From the NCBI RefSeq assembly GCF_035944375.1, contig NZ_DASZBE010000045.1: 64,000 nucleotides of DNA, one strand, 5' to 3'. The notes under the pieces were generated by a model that saw only the letters and a list, made by a program, of their open reading frames with translations, was not told the DNA's origin and searched no databases. The position numbers and the translations under genes are program-made. Positions 44,020 to 52,210 of this stretch are shown here, one piece after another. This DNA comes from Allobosea sp035944375 (GTDB lineage: Bacteria > Pseudomonadota > Alphaproteobacteria > Rhizobiales > Beijerinckiaceae). Position 1 is the first letter of the stretch. The number at the start of each line of letters is the position of its first letter.

Positions 44020-45537
44020 TCACGCGGCGCGCGTCTCCGGTTCGGGCAGGGCGGCGAGCGTGTCCATCACGCGCACCGGGGGCAGGGTGATCGTCACCTC
44101 CGTGCCGGCGCGCGGCTTGGATTTCAGGCTGAAGCCGCCGCCATGCAGGTCGATGAGCCCCTTGACGATCGGCAGGCCCAGGCCCGAGCCCTGCTCGGCC
44201 GTCTTGATCGCCAGCGAGCCGCGCCCGAAGGTCTGCAGCACGATCGGGATCTCGTCCTCGGGAATGCCGGGGCCGGTGTCGGCGATCGAGACATACTGCC
44301 CGCCATTGGCGGTCCAGCCGACCTTGATGGTGATCTCGCCGCCGGGCGGCGTGAACTTGATCGCGTTCGAGAGGATGTTGAGGACGACCTGGCGGATGGC
44401 GCGCTCATCGGCCCAGACCCTCGGCAGATCGGGCTCGAAGGCCTCGCGGATCGTCTGGCTCTTGGCCTTGGCGCGCAGGTTGAGCATGTGCCGGCAGTCC
44501 TCGGCGATGTCGGCGAGCGAGAGCGCCTCCTCATGCAGCTCGTATTTGCCGGCTTCGATGCGCGAGAGGTCGAGGATTTCGTTGATCAGCTCCAGCAGAT
44601 GCTGGCCGGAGCCGTGGATGTCGCCCGAATACTCCTTGTAGGCGGCATTGGCATGCGCGCCGAAGACCTCGTTCTTCATCACCTCGGAAAAGCCCAGGAT
44701 CGCGTTGAGCGGGGTGCGCAGCTCGTGGCTCATCGTCGCCAGGAAGCGCGATTTGGCGAGATTGGCTTCTTCCGCCTTGCGCCGCGCCTCGTCGGAATTG
44801 GCGTTGGCCGTTTCCAGCTCCGCGATCAGCGCGTCCTTCTCGGCGCGGAAGGCGATGGTCGAGACCGAACTGACATAGAGGCGGTTGGCCAGAAAGACGA
44901 AGAACAGCTGCGCCGCCGCCGCCATGACGGCCGTCGTCAGGCTGTCCATGTCGGTGCGGCCCCAGAAATAGGCGGCAATGCCGATCATAATCGGCACGAT
45001 GCCGGCATAGACCGCCATGGGGATGGAGGCGGCGAGCATCACGGTCAGCGCGCTGACGATCAGCAGCGTCGTCGTGACGAAGACCTTCGCGCCGGGCGCA
45101 TCGACCTGCGCGAAGACGAGCAGCATCATCGCCCAGCTGATGCCGTGGAAGCCCTCCGCCAGCGCGAAGCCCCGCCGCCAGGGCCGGATCGGCACCTCGG
45201 CCGCCGGCTGCGCCAGGAAGCGTCGGCTGAGGACGACGATGACCATCGTCGCCAGCAGCACCGTGCCGACCCAGGGCGTGACCCGCTCGATGGGCACCCA
45301 GAGGCAGGCGGCGGCGGCCACCGCAAGAGCCAGGATCAGCGTGCCGACCGAGCCGTTCATCCGGTATTCGGCGAAAACCCGCAGCAGTTCGTTGTCGAAG
45401 GCGCGTTCCAGGCCGGTCGAGGAGGTCAGCCGCTCGCGCACCGACTTGACCTCGCGCGTGACGAGCTTGCGGCGTGCGACGGCCGTCGGGTCCGGCCCGC
45501 GCCCGCGCTGCACCTGTTCGGCTGTCACTTCCGGCAT
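44020..45537 (-). CDS. Membrane sensor histidine kinase (PdhS/DivJ-like core)
   Basis: A 505-residue kinase. About six hydrophobic helices occupy residues 62-232 in three pairs with very short loops, suggesting a membrane-embedded rather than periplasmic sensor. A coiled coil (about 235-275) leads to the H-box SRFLATMSHELRTPLNAILG (His about 285). The ATPase domain has LNILSNAIKFTPPGG, ADTGPGIPEDE and GSGLGLPIVKGLIDLHGG. The H-box region is of the PleC/DivJ/PdhS kind. No response regulator is adjacent, so the partner (perhaps DivK) lies elsewhere. Confidence 0.92.
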   Translation of the reverse strand: MPEVTAEQVQRGRGPDPTAVARRKLVTREVKSVRERLTSSTGLERAFDNELLRVFAEYRMNGSVGTLILALAVAAAACLWVPIERVTPWVGTVLLATMVIVVLSRRFLAQPAAEVPIRPWRRGFALAEGFHGISWAMMLLVFAQVDAPGAKVFVTTTLLIVSALTVMLAASIPMAVYAGIVPIMIGIAAYFWGRTDMDSLTTAVMAAAAQLFFVFLANRLYVSSVSTIAFRAEKDALIAELETANANSDEARRKAEEANLAKSRFLATMSHELRTPLNAILGFSEVMKNEVFGAHANAAYKEYSGDIHGSGQHLLELINEILDLSRIEAGKYELHEEALSLADIAEDCRHMLNLRAKAKSQTIREAFEPDLPRVWADERAIRQVVLNILSNAIKFTPPGGEITIKVGWTANGGQYVSIADTGPGIPEDEIPIVLQTFGRGSLAIKTAEQGSGLGLPIVKGLIDLHGGGFSLKSKPRAGTEVTITLPPVRVMDTLAALPEPETRAA

Positions 45538-45622
45538 GATGGCGCGACGCGGGTCCTCTTCCTGCGCGCGGTCTGCGCGACGGGCCTGCCATCATGGTCG
45601 GCAAATCGTTAAGCTCTTCCTG

Positions 45623-46174
45623 ATGACGCGCTTCGGATTCACACGGTGGAGGAACGGACCCCTCGGGTGGCGGCGCGTCGGGCGCCCTGTCGACATCGTC
45701 GTGGCGCTCGGGATCCTCGGGCTCCTGGCGATCGCCGGCGCGGTTCTGCAATACCGCCTCGGCCCCGCTCGCACGCTGGTCGGCGTGGCCCGCGCCATCG
45801 ACGGCGATTCCCTGCGCCTGCTGGGCGAGGAGTTGCGGCTCGAGGGCTTGGACGCGCCGGAGATGCGCCAGAGATGCAGCGATGCCGGCGGGCGGGAGGT
45901 CGATTGCGGGCGGGCCTCGCGTCGCGCGCTGGAGGCGCTGCTGGCGCGCGGGCTCGTCACCTGCGAGATCGGCAAGATCGACCGCTACGGCCGCGGTCTC
46001 GCCCGCTGCCGGCAGGGCGAGACCGACATCAATGCGACGCTGGTGCGGGAGGGGCATGCGGTCGCCTATGGCGGCTATCGCAGCGAGGAGGCGCAGGCAA
46101 AGGCCGCCGGCCGCGGCATCTGGGCGTTTCGGTTCGAGCCGCCGGAGACCTGGCGGCGCAGACACGCCCGCTGA
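45623..46174 (+). CDS. Thermonuclease (SNase)-family protein, membrane-anchored
   Basis: A 183-residue OB-fold nuclease-like protein. A hydrophobic anchor covers about residues 24-43. The nuclease core then shows ARAIDGDSLRLLGEELRLEG, LDAPEMRQ, the region IGKIDRYGRGLARC (Arg equivalents of the SNase site) and NATLVREGHAVAYGGYRSEE. Four Cys residues in the domain may pair outside the cytosol. An upstream in-frame extension lies over the kinase promoter and was rejected; ATG at 45623 used. Confidence 0.85.
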   Translation: MTRFGFTRWRNGPLGWRRVGRPVDIVVALGILGLLAIAGAVLQYRLGPARTLVGVARAIDGDSLRLLGEELRLEGLDAPEMRQRCSDAGGREVDCGRASRRALEALLARGLVTCEIGKIDRYGRGLARCRQGETDINATLVREGHAVAYGGYRSEEAQAKAAGRGIWAFRFEPPETWRRRHAR

Positions 46175-46277
46175 TGCGGGGCGCCGCTGCCACACAACCA
46201 TCACGAAACGCCTTGAAAGGATTGACCATCCGCCCTGCGGCATGGTCGGGTCGCGCGGCGACGGGGAGAGGATCTCG

Positions 46278-46889
46278 ATGAAGCTCTATGACGGTGGGCG
46301 GGCGCCCAATCCGCGGCGGGTGCGGATTTTCTTTGCCGAGAAGGGCGTCCCGCTGCCCGAACTCGTCCCGGTCGACATCGGCAAGCGGGAACACAAGAGC
46401 GAGGCCTTCACGAAGCTCAATCCGTCGCAGCGCCTGCCTGTGCTGGTGCTCGACGACGGCACCGCGCTGGCCGAAACCATCGCCATCTGCCGCTATATCG
46501 AGAGCCTTCACCCGCAGCCGCCGCTGTTTGGCCGCGACGCCCGCGAGCAGGCCCTCGTCGAGATGTGGAACCGGCGCATCGAACTCGGCCTCTTCGCCGC
46601 GGTGGCCGCGGTGTTTCGCCATTCGCACCCCTCGATGGCCGAGCTCGAGACGCAGGTGCCGGAATGGGCGGAGGCCAATCGCGAGCAGATCGACGACCAT
46701 CTCTGGCTGCTCGAACTGCAACTCGCGGGCAGCCGCTTTCTCTGCGGCGAGGACCTCACCGTGGCCGACATCACCGCCGGCATCGCGATCGACTTCATGA
46801 AGCCCTCCCGCATTCCGCTGCCGGAGGAGTTTGTCCAGATCCGGCGCTGGCACGCGGAACTGACGGCGCGGCCGAGCTGGAAGGCGTGA
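46278..46889 (+). CDS. Glutathione S-transferase family protein
   Basis: A 203-residue GST. The N-terminal thioredoxin-like domain reads MKLYDGGRAPNPRRVRIFFA, the glutathione-binding loop is SQRLPVLVLDDGTALAETIA (cis-Pro and Glu/Thr), and the helical domain contains LAGSRFLCGEDLTVADITAG. The catalytic residue near RAPNPRR is not obvious. GGGAGAGG before the ATG supports the start. Its stop overlaps the next gene's ATG (TGATG), starting a run of four tightly coupled genes. Confidence 0.92.
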   Translation: MKLYDGGRAPNPRRVRIFFAEKGVPLPELVPVDIGKREHKSEAFTKLNPSQRLPVLVLDDGTALAETIAICRYIESLHPQPPLFGRDAREQALVEMWNRRIELGLFAAVAAVFRHSHPSMAELETQVPEWAEANREQIDDHLWLLELQLAGSRFLCGEDLTVADITAGIAIDFMKPSRIPLPEEFVQIRRWHAELTARPSWKA

Positions 46890-47359
46890 TGCGCTTAGCG
46901 TTGCTCCTGCTCGGGGTTCTGGTCGCACTGCCGCTGCCCGCAGCGGCGGTGGAGCGTCTCGACGGACAGGCGATCCGCCGGGCCTTCGAGGGCAACACCG
47001 TCAGCGGCCGCTACACCAATGGCGGCTTCTTCACCGAGTTCCACGACCCCGATGGCCGGGCGCTCGGCCATAATGGCTGGCAACCCAACCGCGACGCCTG
47101 CTGGACGACGCGCGCCGACCAGGTTTGCTACTATTACGGCCCGCAGACCGACCGGACGGTGCATTGCTTCACCGTCGAGCTGAACCGGGATCTCTACATC
47201 CTGCGCAATGCCGGAAACGGCCAGATCAACGCGCTGGCCTCCGTCGAGCTCGGCAATCCCCGCAAGCACGGCGACCATGGCGAGCCCTGGTATTGCGATG
47301 GCCTCATCTCCAAGGCGCCCGCGATCCCGATGACGCGGCGGCGTCTGGCGGCGCGCTGA
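46889..47359 (+). CDS. Secreted four-cysteine protein, copy 1
   Basis: A 156-residue protein with a signal peptide (LALLLLGVLVALPLPAAA). The mature part begins ERLDGQAIRRAFEGNTVSGR and has PDGRALGHNGW, four Cys in DACWTT, QVCYYYG, VHCFTVE and WYCDGL, and a basic C-terminus. The Cys spacing is identical in copy 2, so two disulfides are likely. It resembles a broad class of small alphaproteobacterial exported proteins (DUF995-like), but I cannot name a function. Start overlaps the GST stop. Confidence 0.8.
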   Translation: MRLALLLLGVLVALPLPAAAVERLDGQAIRRAFEGNTVSGRYTNGGFFTEFHDPDGRALGHNGWQPNRDACWTTRADQVCYYYGPQTDRTVHCFTVELNRDLYILRNAGNGQINALASVELGNPRKHGDHGEPWYCDGLISKAPAIPMTRRRLAAR

Positions 47360-47826
47360 TGCGGCTGCCGGCCGCGGTGACCGTCCTCGTCGCGGTGATG
47401 GCGCTCCCGGGCCATGCTGGCGGCGCCGAGCGGCTCGACGGCGAGGCGATCCGCCGCGCTTTCGAGGGCAACACCGTCGCCGGGCGCTACGCCGGGACCA
47501 ACCGCCCCTTCAGCGAGCATCACCATCCCGATGGCCGCGCCTCCGGCCACAACCGCGGCGTTCCCAACACCGACGCCTGCTGGACCACCACGGCAGACGC
47601 CGTCTGCTACTATTATGGACCGCAGGAAAAGCGCCGCACCTACTGCTTCACGGTCGAGCGCAGCGGGGCGCTCTATGTCCTGCGCAATCGACCGAGCGGC
47701 CAGATCAACGCCATGGCGACGGTCGACGCCGGGGATACCCAAGGCTGGAGCGGGACGCCCGCGACCTGGACCTGCGACGGGCTGTTGTCGCAGGCTCCCG
47801 GTCGCAGGCAATTGGCCCGACGATGA
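47359..47826 (+). CDS. Secreted four-cysteine protein, copy 2
   Basis: A 155-residue paralogue of the preceding protein, with signal peptide, then ERLDGEAIRRAFEGNTVAGR, HPDGRASGHN, and the same four Cys contexts DACWTT, AVCYYYG, TYCFTVE and WTCDGL. The central part differs (RYAGTNRPFSEHH). Start codon overlaps the stop of copy 1, and its stop overlaps the next ATG (ATGA), so both are made together with GST and the glycosylase. Function unknown. Confidence 0.8.
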   Translation: MRLPAAVTVLVAVMALPGHAGGAERLDGEAIRRAFEGNTVAGRYAGTNRPFSEHHHPDGRASGHNRGVPNTDACWTTTADAVCYYYGPQEKRRTYCFTVERSGALYVLRNRPSGQINAMATVDAGDTQGWSGTPATWTCDGLLSQAPGRRQLARR

Positions 47827-48449
47827 CGGGAGACGACGGGCTCGAGGCGCTGCTGGCGGAACTGAGGGCCTGCCGCATCTGCCGCGACGCGCCCTTGCGC
47901 GGGCGGCCGCTGCCGCACGAGCCGCGTCCGGTCATTCAGGCCTCGGCGACGGCGCGGCTGTGCATCGCCGGACAGGCGCCCGGCACGCGCGTCCATGCCA
48001 GCGGCCAGCCCTTCACCGATCCCTCGGGCGTGCGGCTGCGCGGCTGGCTCGGCCTCGACGAGAGCCGCTTCTACGATGCTGCCAAGGTCGCGATCGTGCC
48101 GATGGGGCATTGTTTTCCGGGGCTGGACGCCAAAGGCGGCGATCGGCCGCCGCGGTCCGAATGCGCGCCGGTGTGGAGGGAGCGCGTCTTCGCGGCGCTG
48201 CCGGCGGTGGAACTCGTTCTCGCGATCGGGCGCTATGCGCAGCTCTGGCATCTGCGCGAGGTGGCGGGGGGCACCCTGTCGGAGACGGTGGCGGATTGGC
48301 GCACGATCTGGGCCCGTCCGGACCGGCCGCGCATCCTGCCGCTGCCCCACCCGTCCTGGCGCAACAACGCCTGGCTCAGGCGCAATCCCTGGTTCGAGGC
48401 TGAACTCGTTCCAGTGCTGCGAGAGGAGGTGGCGCGCCTGGTCGGCTGA
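47823..48449 (+). CDS. Uracil-DNA glycosylase family protein
   Basis: A 208-residue protein of the uracil-DNA glycosylase superfamily. Motif A appears as GQAPGTRVHASGQPFTDPSG (about residues 43-62) and motif B as LPLPHPSWRNNAW (about 174-186). Cys residues in RACRICRDA near the N-terminus and in GHCFPG and SECAPVW could ligate an Fe-S cluster as in family 4 enzymes. Its precise base specificity is unclear. Translationally coupled to the secreted-protein gene. Confidence 0.83.
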   Translation: MTGDDGLEALLAELRACRICRDAPLRGRPLPHEPRPVIQASATARLCIAGQAPGTRVHASGQPFTDPSGVRLRGWLGLDESRFYDAAKVAIVPMGHCFPGLDAKGGDRPPRSECAPVWRERVFAALPAVELVLAIGRYAQLWHLREVAGGTLSETVADWRTIWARPDRPRILPLPHPSWRNNAWLRRNPWFEAELVPVLREEVARLVG

Positions 48450-48463
48450 GCCGCCGCCAGCCG

Positions 48464-48868
48464 TCAGCGATAGATGTAGGAGCCTGAATCGAGCCCGCGA
48501 TCGACCTGTCCGCGCATCCGGACGACGGTGCGGACCTCGCCGAAGCTCGAGGGGCCACGGCCTTCGAACTGGACCAGCGCCCCGGTCGAGCTGCCGTAGC
48601 CGCTGCGCGAGCTCTTGCCGAAATCAACGCGGACCGAACCGCCGGCACGAAAGCAGAAGGACGACCCGTCCACCCTGACGAAGCCCGGACCGTATTCGGG
48701 GCAGGGCCGCATCGGCTGTGCATCGGCGCGAGCGGGTTTCGCGCGCTCCTTTCCGGCTCCACGGCCCGGAATGGGTTCGCCGATCGACTGGGCTTGCGCG
48801 CCGGTCACGACCAGCAGGAGGGCGAAGGCGGAACTGGCGATGCGCAGCATGGAAGACTGTCCGATCAT
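48464..48868 (-). CDS. Small exported protein with porin-like N-terminal motif
   Basis: A 134-residue protein with a signal peptide ending GAQAQ. After a basic linker comes CPEYGPGFVRVDGSSFCFRA then GGSVRVDFG. This closely resembles the start of mature rhizobial porins (C-x-x-Y-G-x-G-F-x-x-x-P-G-T-x-x-C-x-x-x-G-G-x-V-R). A full porin would be about 400 residues; here only the first strands and a short tail ending GSYIYR exist. It may be a reduced porin or a domain used independently. ATG at 48850 is an alternative start. Confidence 0.7.
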   Translation of the reverse strand: MIGQSSMLRIASSAFALLLVVTGAQAQSIGEPIPGRGAGKERAKPARADAQPMRPCPEYGPGFVRVDGSSFCFRAGGSVRVDFGKSSRSGYGSSTGALVQFEGRGPSSFGEVRTVVRMRGQVDRGLDSGSYIYR

Positions 48869-48941
48869 GACCCGGCGCGACCCTGGCCGAACAAGGCGGC
48901 GCAGATGTGGCGGACCGATCCTAGGACAGGGCGGCCGAACC

Positions 48942-48971
48942 GAAAACCCCGGCCTCGCGGCCGGGGTGTGG
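48942..48971 (-). terminator. Rho-independent terminator of the first TRAP binding-protein gene
   Basis: ACCCCGGCC (48946-48954) and GGCCGGGGT (48959-48967) form a perfect 9-bp stem with a 4-base loop. On the minus strand it is followed by a short T tract (TTTT before CGG), about 40 bases past the stop at 49008. Confidence 0.8.
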
Positions 48972-49007
48972 GGGTAGTTGGGCCGCGATGCGGCCGGTCG
49001 CTCCTTG

Positions 49008-50102
49008 TCAGAGCTGATTGGCCGCGCGCGCGCGGATCATGAAATTGTCGAAGGTGTATTCGGCGATCTGGAACCAGAGATATTCGTCGTTCCGGAAGGC
49101 CGCCATCGCGTCATAGACCTTCTTGAAATCGGCGTTCTTGGCCGAGGTCTCGGCATAGACCTCCTTCGACGCCTTCAGGCAGGCCTCGAGGATCTCCTGC
49201 GAGAACGGCCGCAACTGCGCGCCGGCGCCGACGAGCCGCTTCAGAGCGGCGGGGTTGCGGGCGTCGTATTTGGCCAGCATGTCGACATTGGCGAGGCCCG
49301 CGGCCGTGGTCAGCACGGACTTGTAGACCTTCGGCAGCGCTTCCCACTTCGCCGTGTTGAGGAAGAAGTGCAGCGAGGCACCGCCCTCCCACCAGCCGGG
49401 ATAGTAGTAGAACGGCGCGACCTTGTTGAACCCGAGCTTCTCGTCATCGGCGGGGCCGACCCACTCGGCCGCGTCGATCGTGCCCTTTTCCAGCGCCGGA
49501 TAGATGTCGCCGCCGGCGATCTGCTGCGGCACGACGCCGAGCTTGGACAGGACCTGTCCGGCGAAGCCGCCGATGCGCATCTTGACGCCCTGCAGGTCAG
49601 CGACGGTCTTGATCTCCTTGCGGAACCAGCCGCCCATCTGGCAGCCGGTATTGCCGCCGGGCAGCGCGTAGATGTTGTGCTTCTTGTAGAACTCGTTGAG
49701 CAGCTCGTTGCCGCCGCCATGATAGAACCAGGCGTTCTGCTGGCGGGCGTTCAGGCCGAACGGAACCGCGGTGCCGAAGGCGAAGGTCGGATCCTTGCCG
49801 ACATAGTAATAGGACGCGGTGTGGCACATCTCGACGGTGCCGTTGGTCACGGCGTCGGCAGCCTGAAGGCCCGGAACGATTTCGCCGGCGGCGAAGACCT
49901 GGATCTGGAACTTGCCGTCTGTGGCCTCCGAAACGGCCTTCGACAACACCTCGGACGCGCCATAGATCGTGTCGAGCGACTTGGGGAAGGATGAGGTCAC
50001 CCGCCACCGGACCTCTGGCATGGCCTGCGCGATGGCGGGGCTCGCGATCGCGCCCGCAGCGGCACCGGCTCCGGCGACCTTTATGAATTGACGACGCTTC
50101 AT
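49008..50102 (-). CDS. TRAP transporter substrate-binding protein, TakP-like (copy A)
   Basis: A periplasmic binding protein of 364 residues. The N-terminus MKRRQFIKVAGAGAAAGAIA is an RR-type export signal ending SPAIAQ. The mature chain has WRVTSSFPKSLDTIYGASEV, FAAGEIVPGLQAADAV, NTGCQMGGWFRKEI, MRIGGFAGQVLSKLGVVPQQ and GTIDAAEWVGPADDEKLGF. These match my memory of TakP, the alpha-keto acid binding TRAP protein. No DctQ or DctM membrane subunit is next to it. A close paralogue follows upstream. Confidence 0.9.
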   Translation of the reverse strand: MKRRQFIKVAGAGAAAGAIASPAIAQAMPEVRWRVTSSFPKSLDTIYGASEVLSKAVSEATDGKFQIQVFAAGEIVPGLQAADAVTNGTVEMCHTASYYYVGKDPTFAFGTAVPFGLNARQQNAWFYHGGGNELLNEFYKKHNIYALPGGNTGCQMGGWFRKEIKTVADLQGVKMRIGGFAGQVLSKLGVVPQQIAGGDIYPALEKGTIDAAEWVGPADDEKLGFNKVAPFYYYPGWWEGGASLHFFLNTAKWEALPKVYKSVLTTAAGLANVDMLAKYDARNPAALKRLVGAGAQLRPFSQEILEACLKASKEVYAETSAKNADFKKVYDAMAAFRNDEYLWFQIAEYTFDNFMIRARAANQL

Positions 50103-50307
50103 ACTTTTTCTCCTCCCCTGGAGCGTTTTCGCGCGCCTGCTGTCCAGGTCATCACGATCACGTCAGAAAAACAGGTCTGCGCGCCAACGCAAGCAAAAAA
50201 TGCATGCATTGCATGCGTCTAGATCATGAATGCCGCAGCGGAAGGTCTTCGCGCCGCATTCAGCGCGCATCGGGGCCGGGCGCTGATGTTTCCGGGGCCC
50301 AAACGCA

Positions 50308-50333
50308 GAAAGCCCGGCCGAAGCCGGGCTTTC
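50308..50333 (-). terminator. Rho-independent terminator of the second TRAP binding-protein gene
   Basis: GAAAGCCCGGC (50308-50318) and GCCGGGCTTTC (50323-50333) form a perfect 11-bp stem with a TTCG tetraloop on the minus strand. It lies about 50 bases past the stop at 50381, although only a weak T tract follows. Confidence 0.8.
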
Positions 50334-50380
50334 GAGCAGCATCGCGGGATGGACGCGAAGCCCGCGTCCTCGCAGCGGGT

Positions 50381-51466
50381 TCAGCGGGCGCGCGAGCGCA
50401 CCTGGAAGACGTCGAAGCTGAGCTCCGCCACCTGCCACCAGAGATACTGGTCGCCGCGGAAGGCGGCCATCGAGTCGATCGCCTTCTTGAACTCGGGGTT
50501 CTTCGCCGAGATCTCGCTGTAGAGCTCGTTCGAAGCCTTGAGGCAGGCCTCGAGGATTTCCTGCGAGAACGGACGCAGCTGGGTGCCGGCGCCGACCAGG
50601 CGCTTCAGCGCCGCCGGGTTCTGCATGTCGTAGCGGGCCGCCATCTGGGTGTTGGCGTAGGTGCAGGCGGCGGTGAGCGCGGCCTGATAGGCCTTCGGCA
50701 GCGCGTTCCACTTCTCCAGATTGACGAAGGCGTGGACGGTCGGGCCACCCTCCCAGAAGCCGGGATAGTAGTAGAACGGCGCGACCTTGGAGAAGCCGAG
50801 CTTCTCGTCGTCATAGGGTCCGACCCACTCGGCGCCGTCGATGGTGCCCTTCTCGAGCGCCGGGTAGATGTCGCCGCCGCCGATCTGCTGCGGCACGACG
50901 CCGAGCTTGGCCAGCACTTGGCCGGCGATGCCGCCGATGCGCATCTTCAGGCCCTGAAGGTCGGCCGGCGTCTTGATCTCCTTGCGGAACCAGCCGCCCA
51001 TCTGCGCGCCGGTGTTGCCGCAGGGCATGCCGTGGATGTTGAACTTCTTGTAGAATTCGTTGAACAGGTCGTTGCCGCCGCCCTGGAAGAGCCAGGCGTT
51101 CTGGCCGCGCGCATTCAGGCCGAACGGCACCGACGCCGCCACCGCGAAGGTCGGGTCCTTGCCGACATAATAATACGAGACGGTGTGGCACATCTCGACG
51201 GTGCCGTTGGTCACGGCGTCGGCCGCCTGCAGCGCCGGGACGATTTCACCGGCCGCGAAGACCTGGATCTGGAACTTCCCGTCGGTCAGGTCGGAGACCA
51301 TCTTGGCCATGACCTCGGCGCCGCCATAGATCGTGTCGAGCGACTTCGGGAAGGAGGAGGCCAGACGCCATTTCACCTCGGGGGCCGACTGGGCGACAGC
51401 CGGGGAGGCAATCGCCGCGGCGGCGGCGCCGGCGGTGGCGGTCTGGATAAACTGACGGCGCTTCAT
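50381..51466 (-). CDS. TRAP transporter substrate-binding protein, TakP-like (copy B)
   Basis: A 361-residue paralogue of the protein encoded at 49008-50102, similar over its whole length. Signal MKRRQFIQTATAGAAAAAIA ends SPAVAQ; then WRLASSFPKSLDTIYGGAEV, AGEIVPALQAADAVTNGTVE, NTGAQMGGWFRKEI, GTIDGAEWVGPYDDEKLGF and PALKRLVGAGTQLRPFSQEI. ATG at 51466 chosen because the frame upstream to 51613 precedes the signal. It has its own terminator and upstream gap, so the two copies are probably separate transcripts. Confidence 0.9.
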   Translation of the reverse strand: MKRRQFIQTATAGAAAAAIASPAVAQSAPEVKWRLASSFPKSLDTIYGGAEVMAKMVSDLTDGKFQIQVFAAGEIVPALQAADAVTNGTVEMCHTVSYYYVGKDPTFAVAASVPFGLNARGQNAWLFQGGGNDLFNEFYKKFNIHGMPCGNTGAQMGGWFRKEIKTPADLQGLKMRIGGIAGQVLAKLGVVPQQIGGGDIYPALEKGTIDGAEWVGPYDDEKLGFSKVAPFYYYPGFWEGGPTVHAFVNLEKWNALPKAYQAALTAACTYANTQMAARYDMQNPAALKRLVGAGTQLRPFSQEILEACLKASNELYSEISAKNPEFKKAIDSMAAFRGDQYLWWQVAELSFDVFQVRSRAR

Positions 51467-51668
51467 CTCGGGACATCTCCTCGATTGTGACTCGGCGGGC
51501 CGAGTGTCGTGATGGGTGGGAGGCGGTTCATCCGCCCTCGCCAAGCATTGGGACTTGCTAGGCTTTCTAGAGGAAGGCGCTGGGCTTCGCGAGCGTTTTC
51601 GGGCTGGTCGCATTCAACTTTCGGCTAGGTCGTGTGCCCCCTTGGCCGAGCGACCCCGGAGGTGGTTA

Positions 51669-52190
51669 ATGCAGCCGATGCTGGACACCGAACGCCTGCG
51701 CCTGCGCCCACCCCAAGCCGACGATCTCGACGCGCTCCATGCGTGGCGCAGCGACCCCGCCGTGGTGCGTTTCGTCGGAGGGCGCACGCTCGATCGCGAG
51801 GAAGCCTGGCAGCGTCTTCTGCGCATCGCCGGCCACTGGTCGCTGTTCGGGCATGGCCTGTTCATGGTTCAGGAGAAGACTGGCGGCGCCGTCATCGGCG
51901 AGGTCGGGCTGTTCTACGGCCGCCGGGGCCTCGGGCCCGATTTCGACGCCGCGCCCGAAATCGGCTGGATTCTCGCCGCCGAGGCCCAGGGCAGGGGCTA
52001 TGCAACCGAGGCTGCGCGGGCGGCGCAAGGCTGGTTTGCCGCGGCGCATGGCGAGCGGCGCTGCGTCTGCATGATCGACCCCGCGCACGATGCCTCCTTC
52101 CGGGTCGCCGCCAAGCTCGGCTACAAACGCTATCGCTCGGCCGATTATCAGGGCGGCTCCGTCACGCTGCTGGAAAATCGGCTGGCCTGA
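51669..52190 (+). CDS. GNAT acetyltransferase (RimJ/RimL-like)
   Basis: A 173-residue N-acetyltransferase. Starts MLDTERLRLRPPQADDLDAL after three residues; the acetyl-CoA region is GWILAAEAQGRGYATEAARA (about residues 98-117) and the C-terminal ASFRVAAKLGYKRYRSADYQ is typical of RimJ/RimL-type enzymes. Substrate unknown. GGAGG 6 bases before the ATG at 51669 supports this start. It precedes the ureohydrolase gene by 20 bases. Confidence 0.9.
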   Translation: MQPMLDTERLRLRPPQADDLDALHAWRSDPAVVRFVGGRTLDREEAWQRLLRIAGHWSLFGHGLFMVQEKTGGAVIGEVGLFYGRRGLGPDFDAAPEIGWILAAEAQGRGYATEAARAAQGWFAAAHGERRCVCMIDPAHDASFRVAAKLGYKRYRSADYQGGSVTLLENRLA

Positions 52191-52210
52191 TTGGCCGCAA
52201 GGGGGGCATC

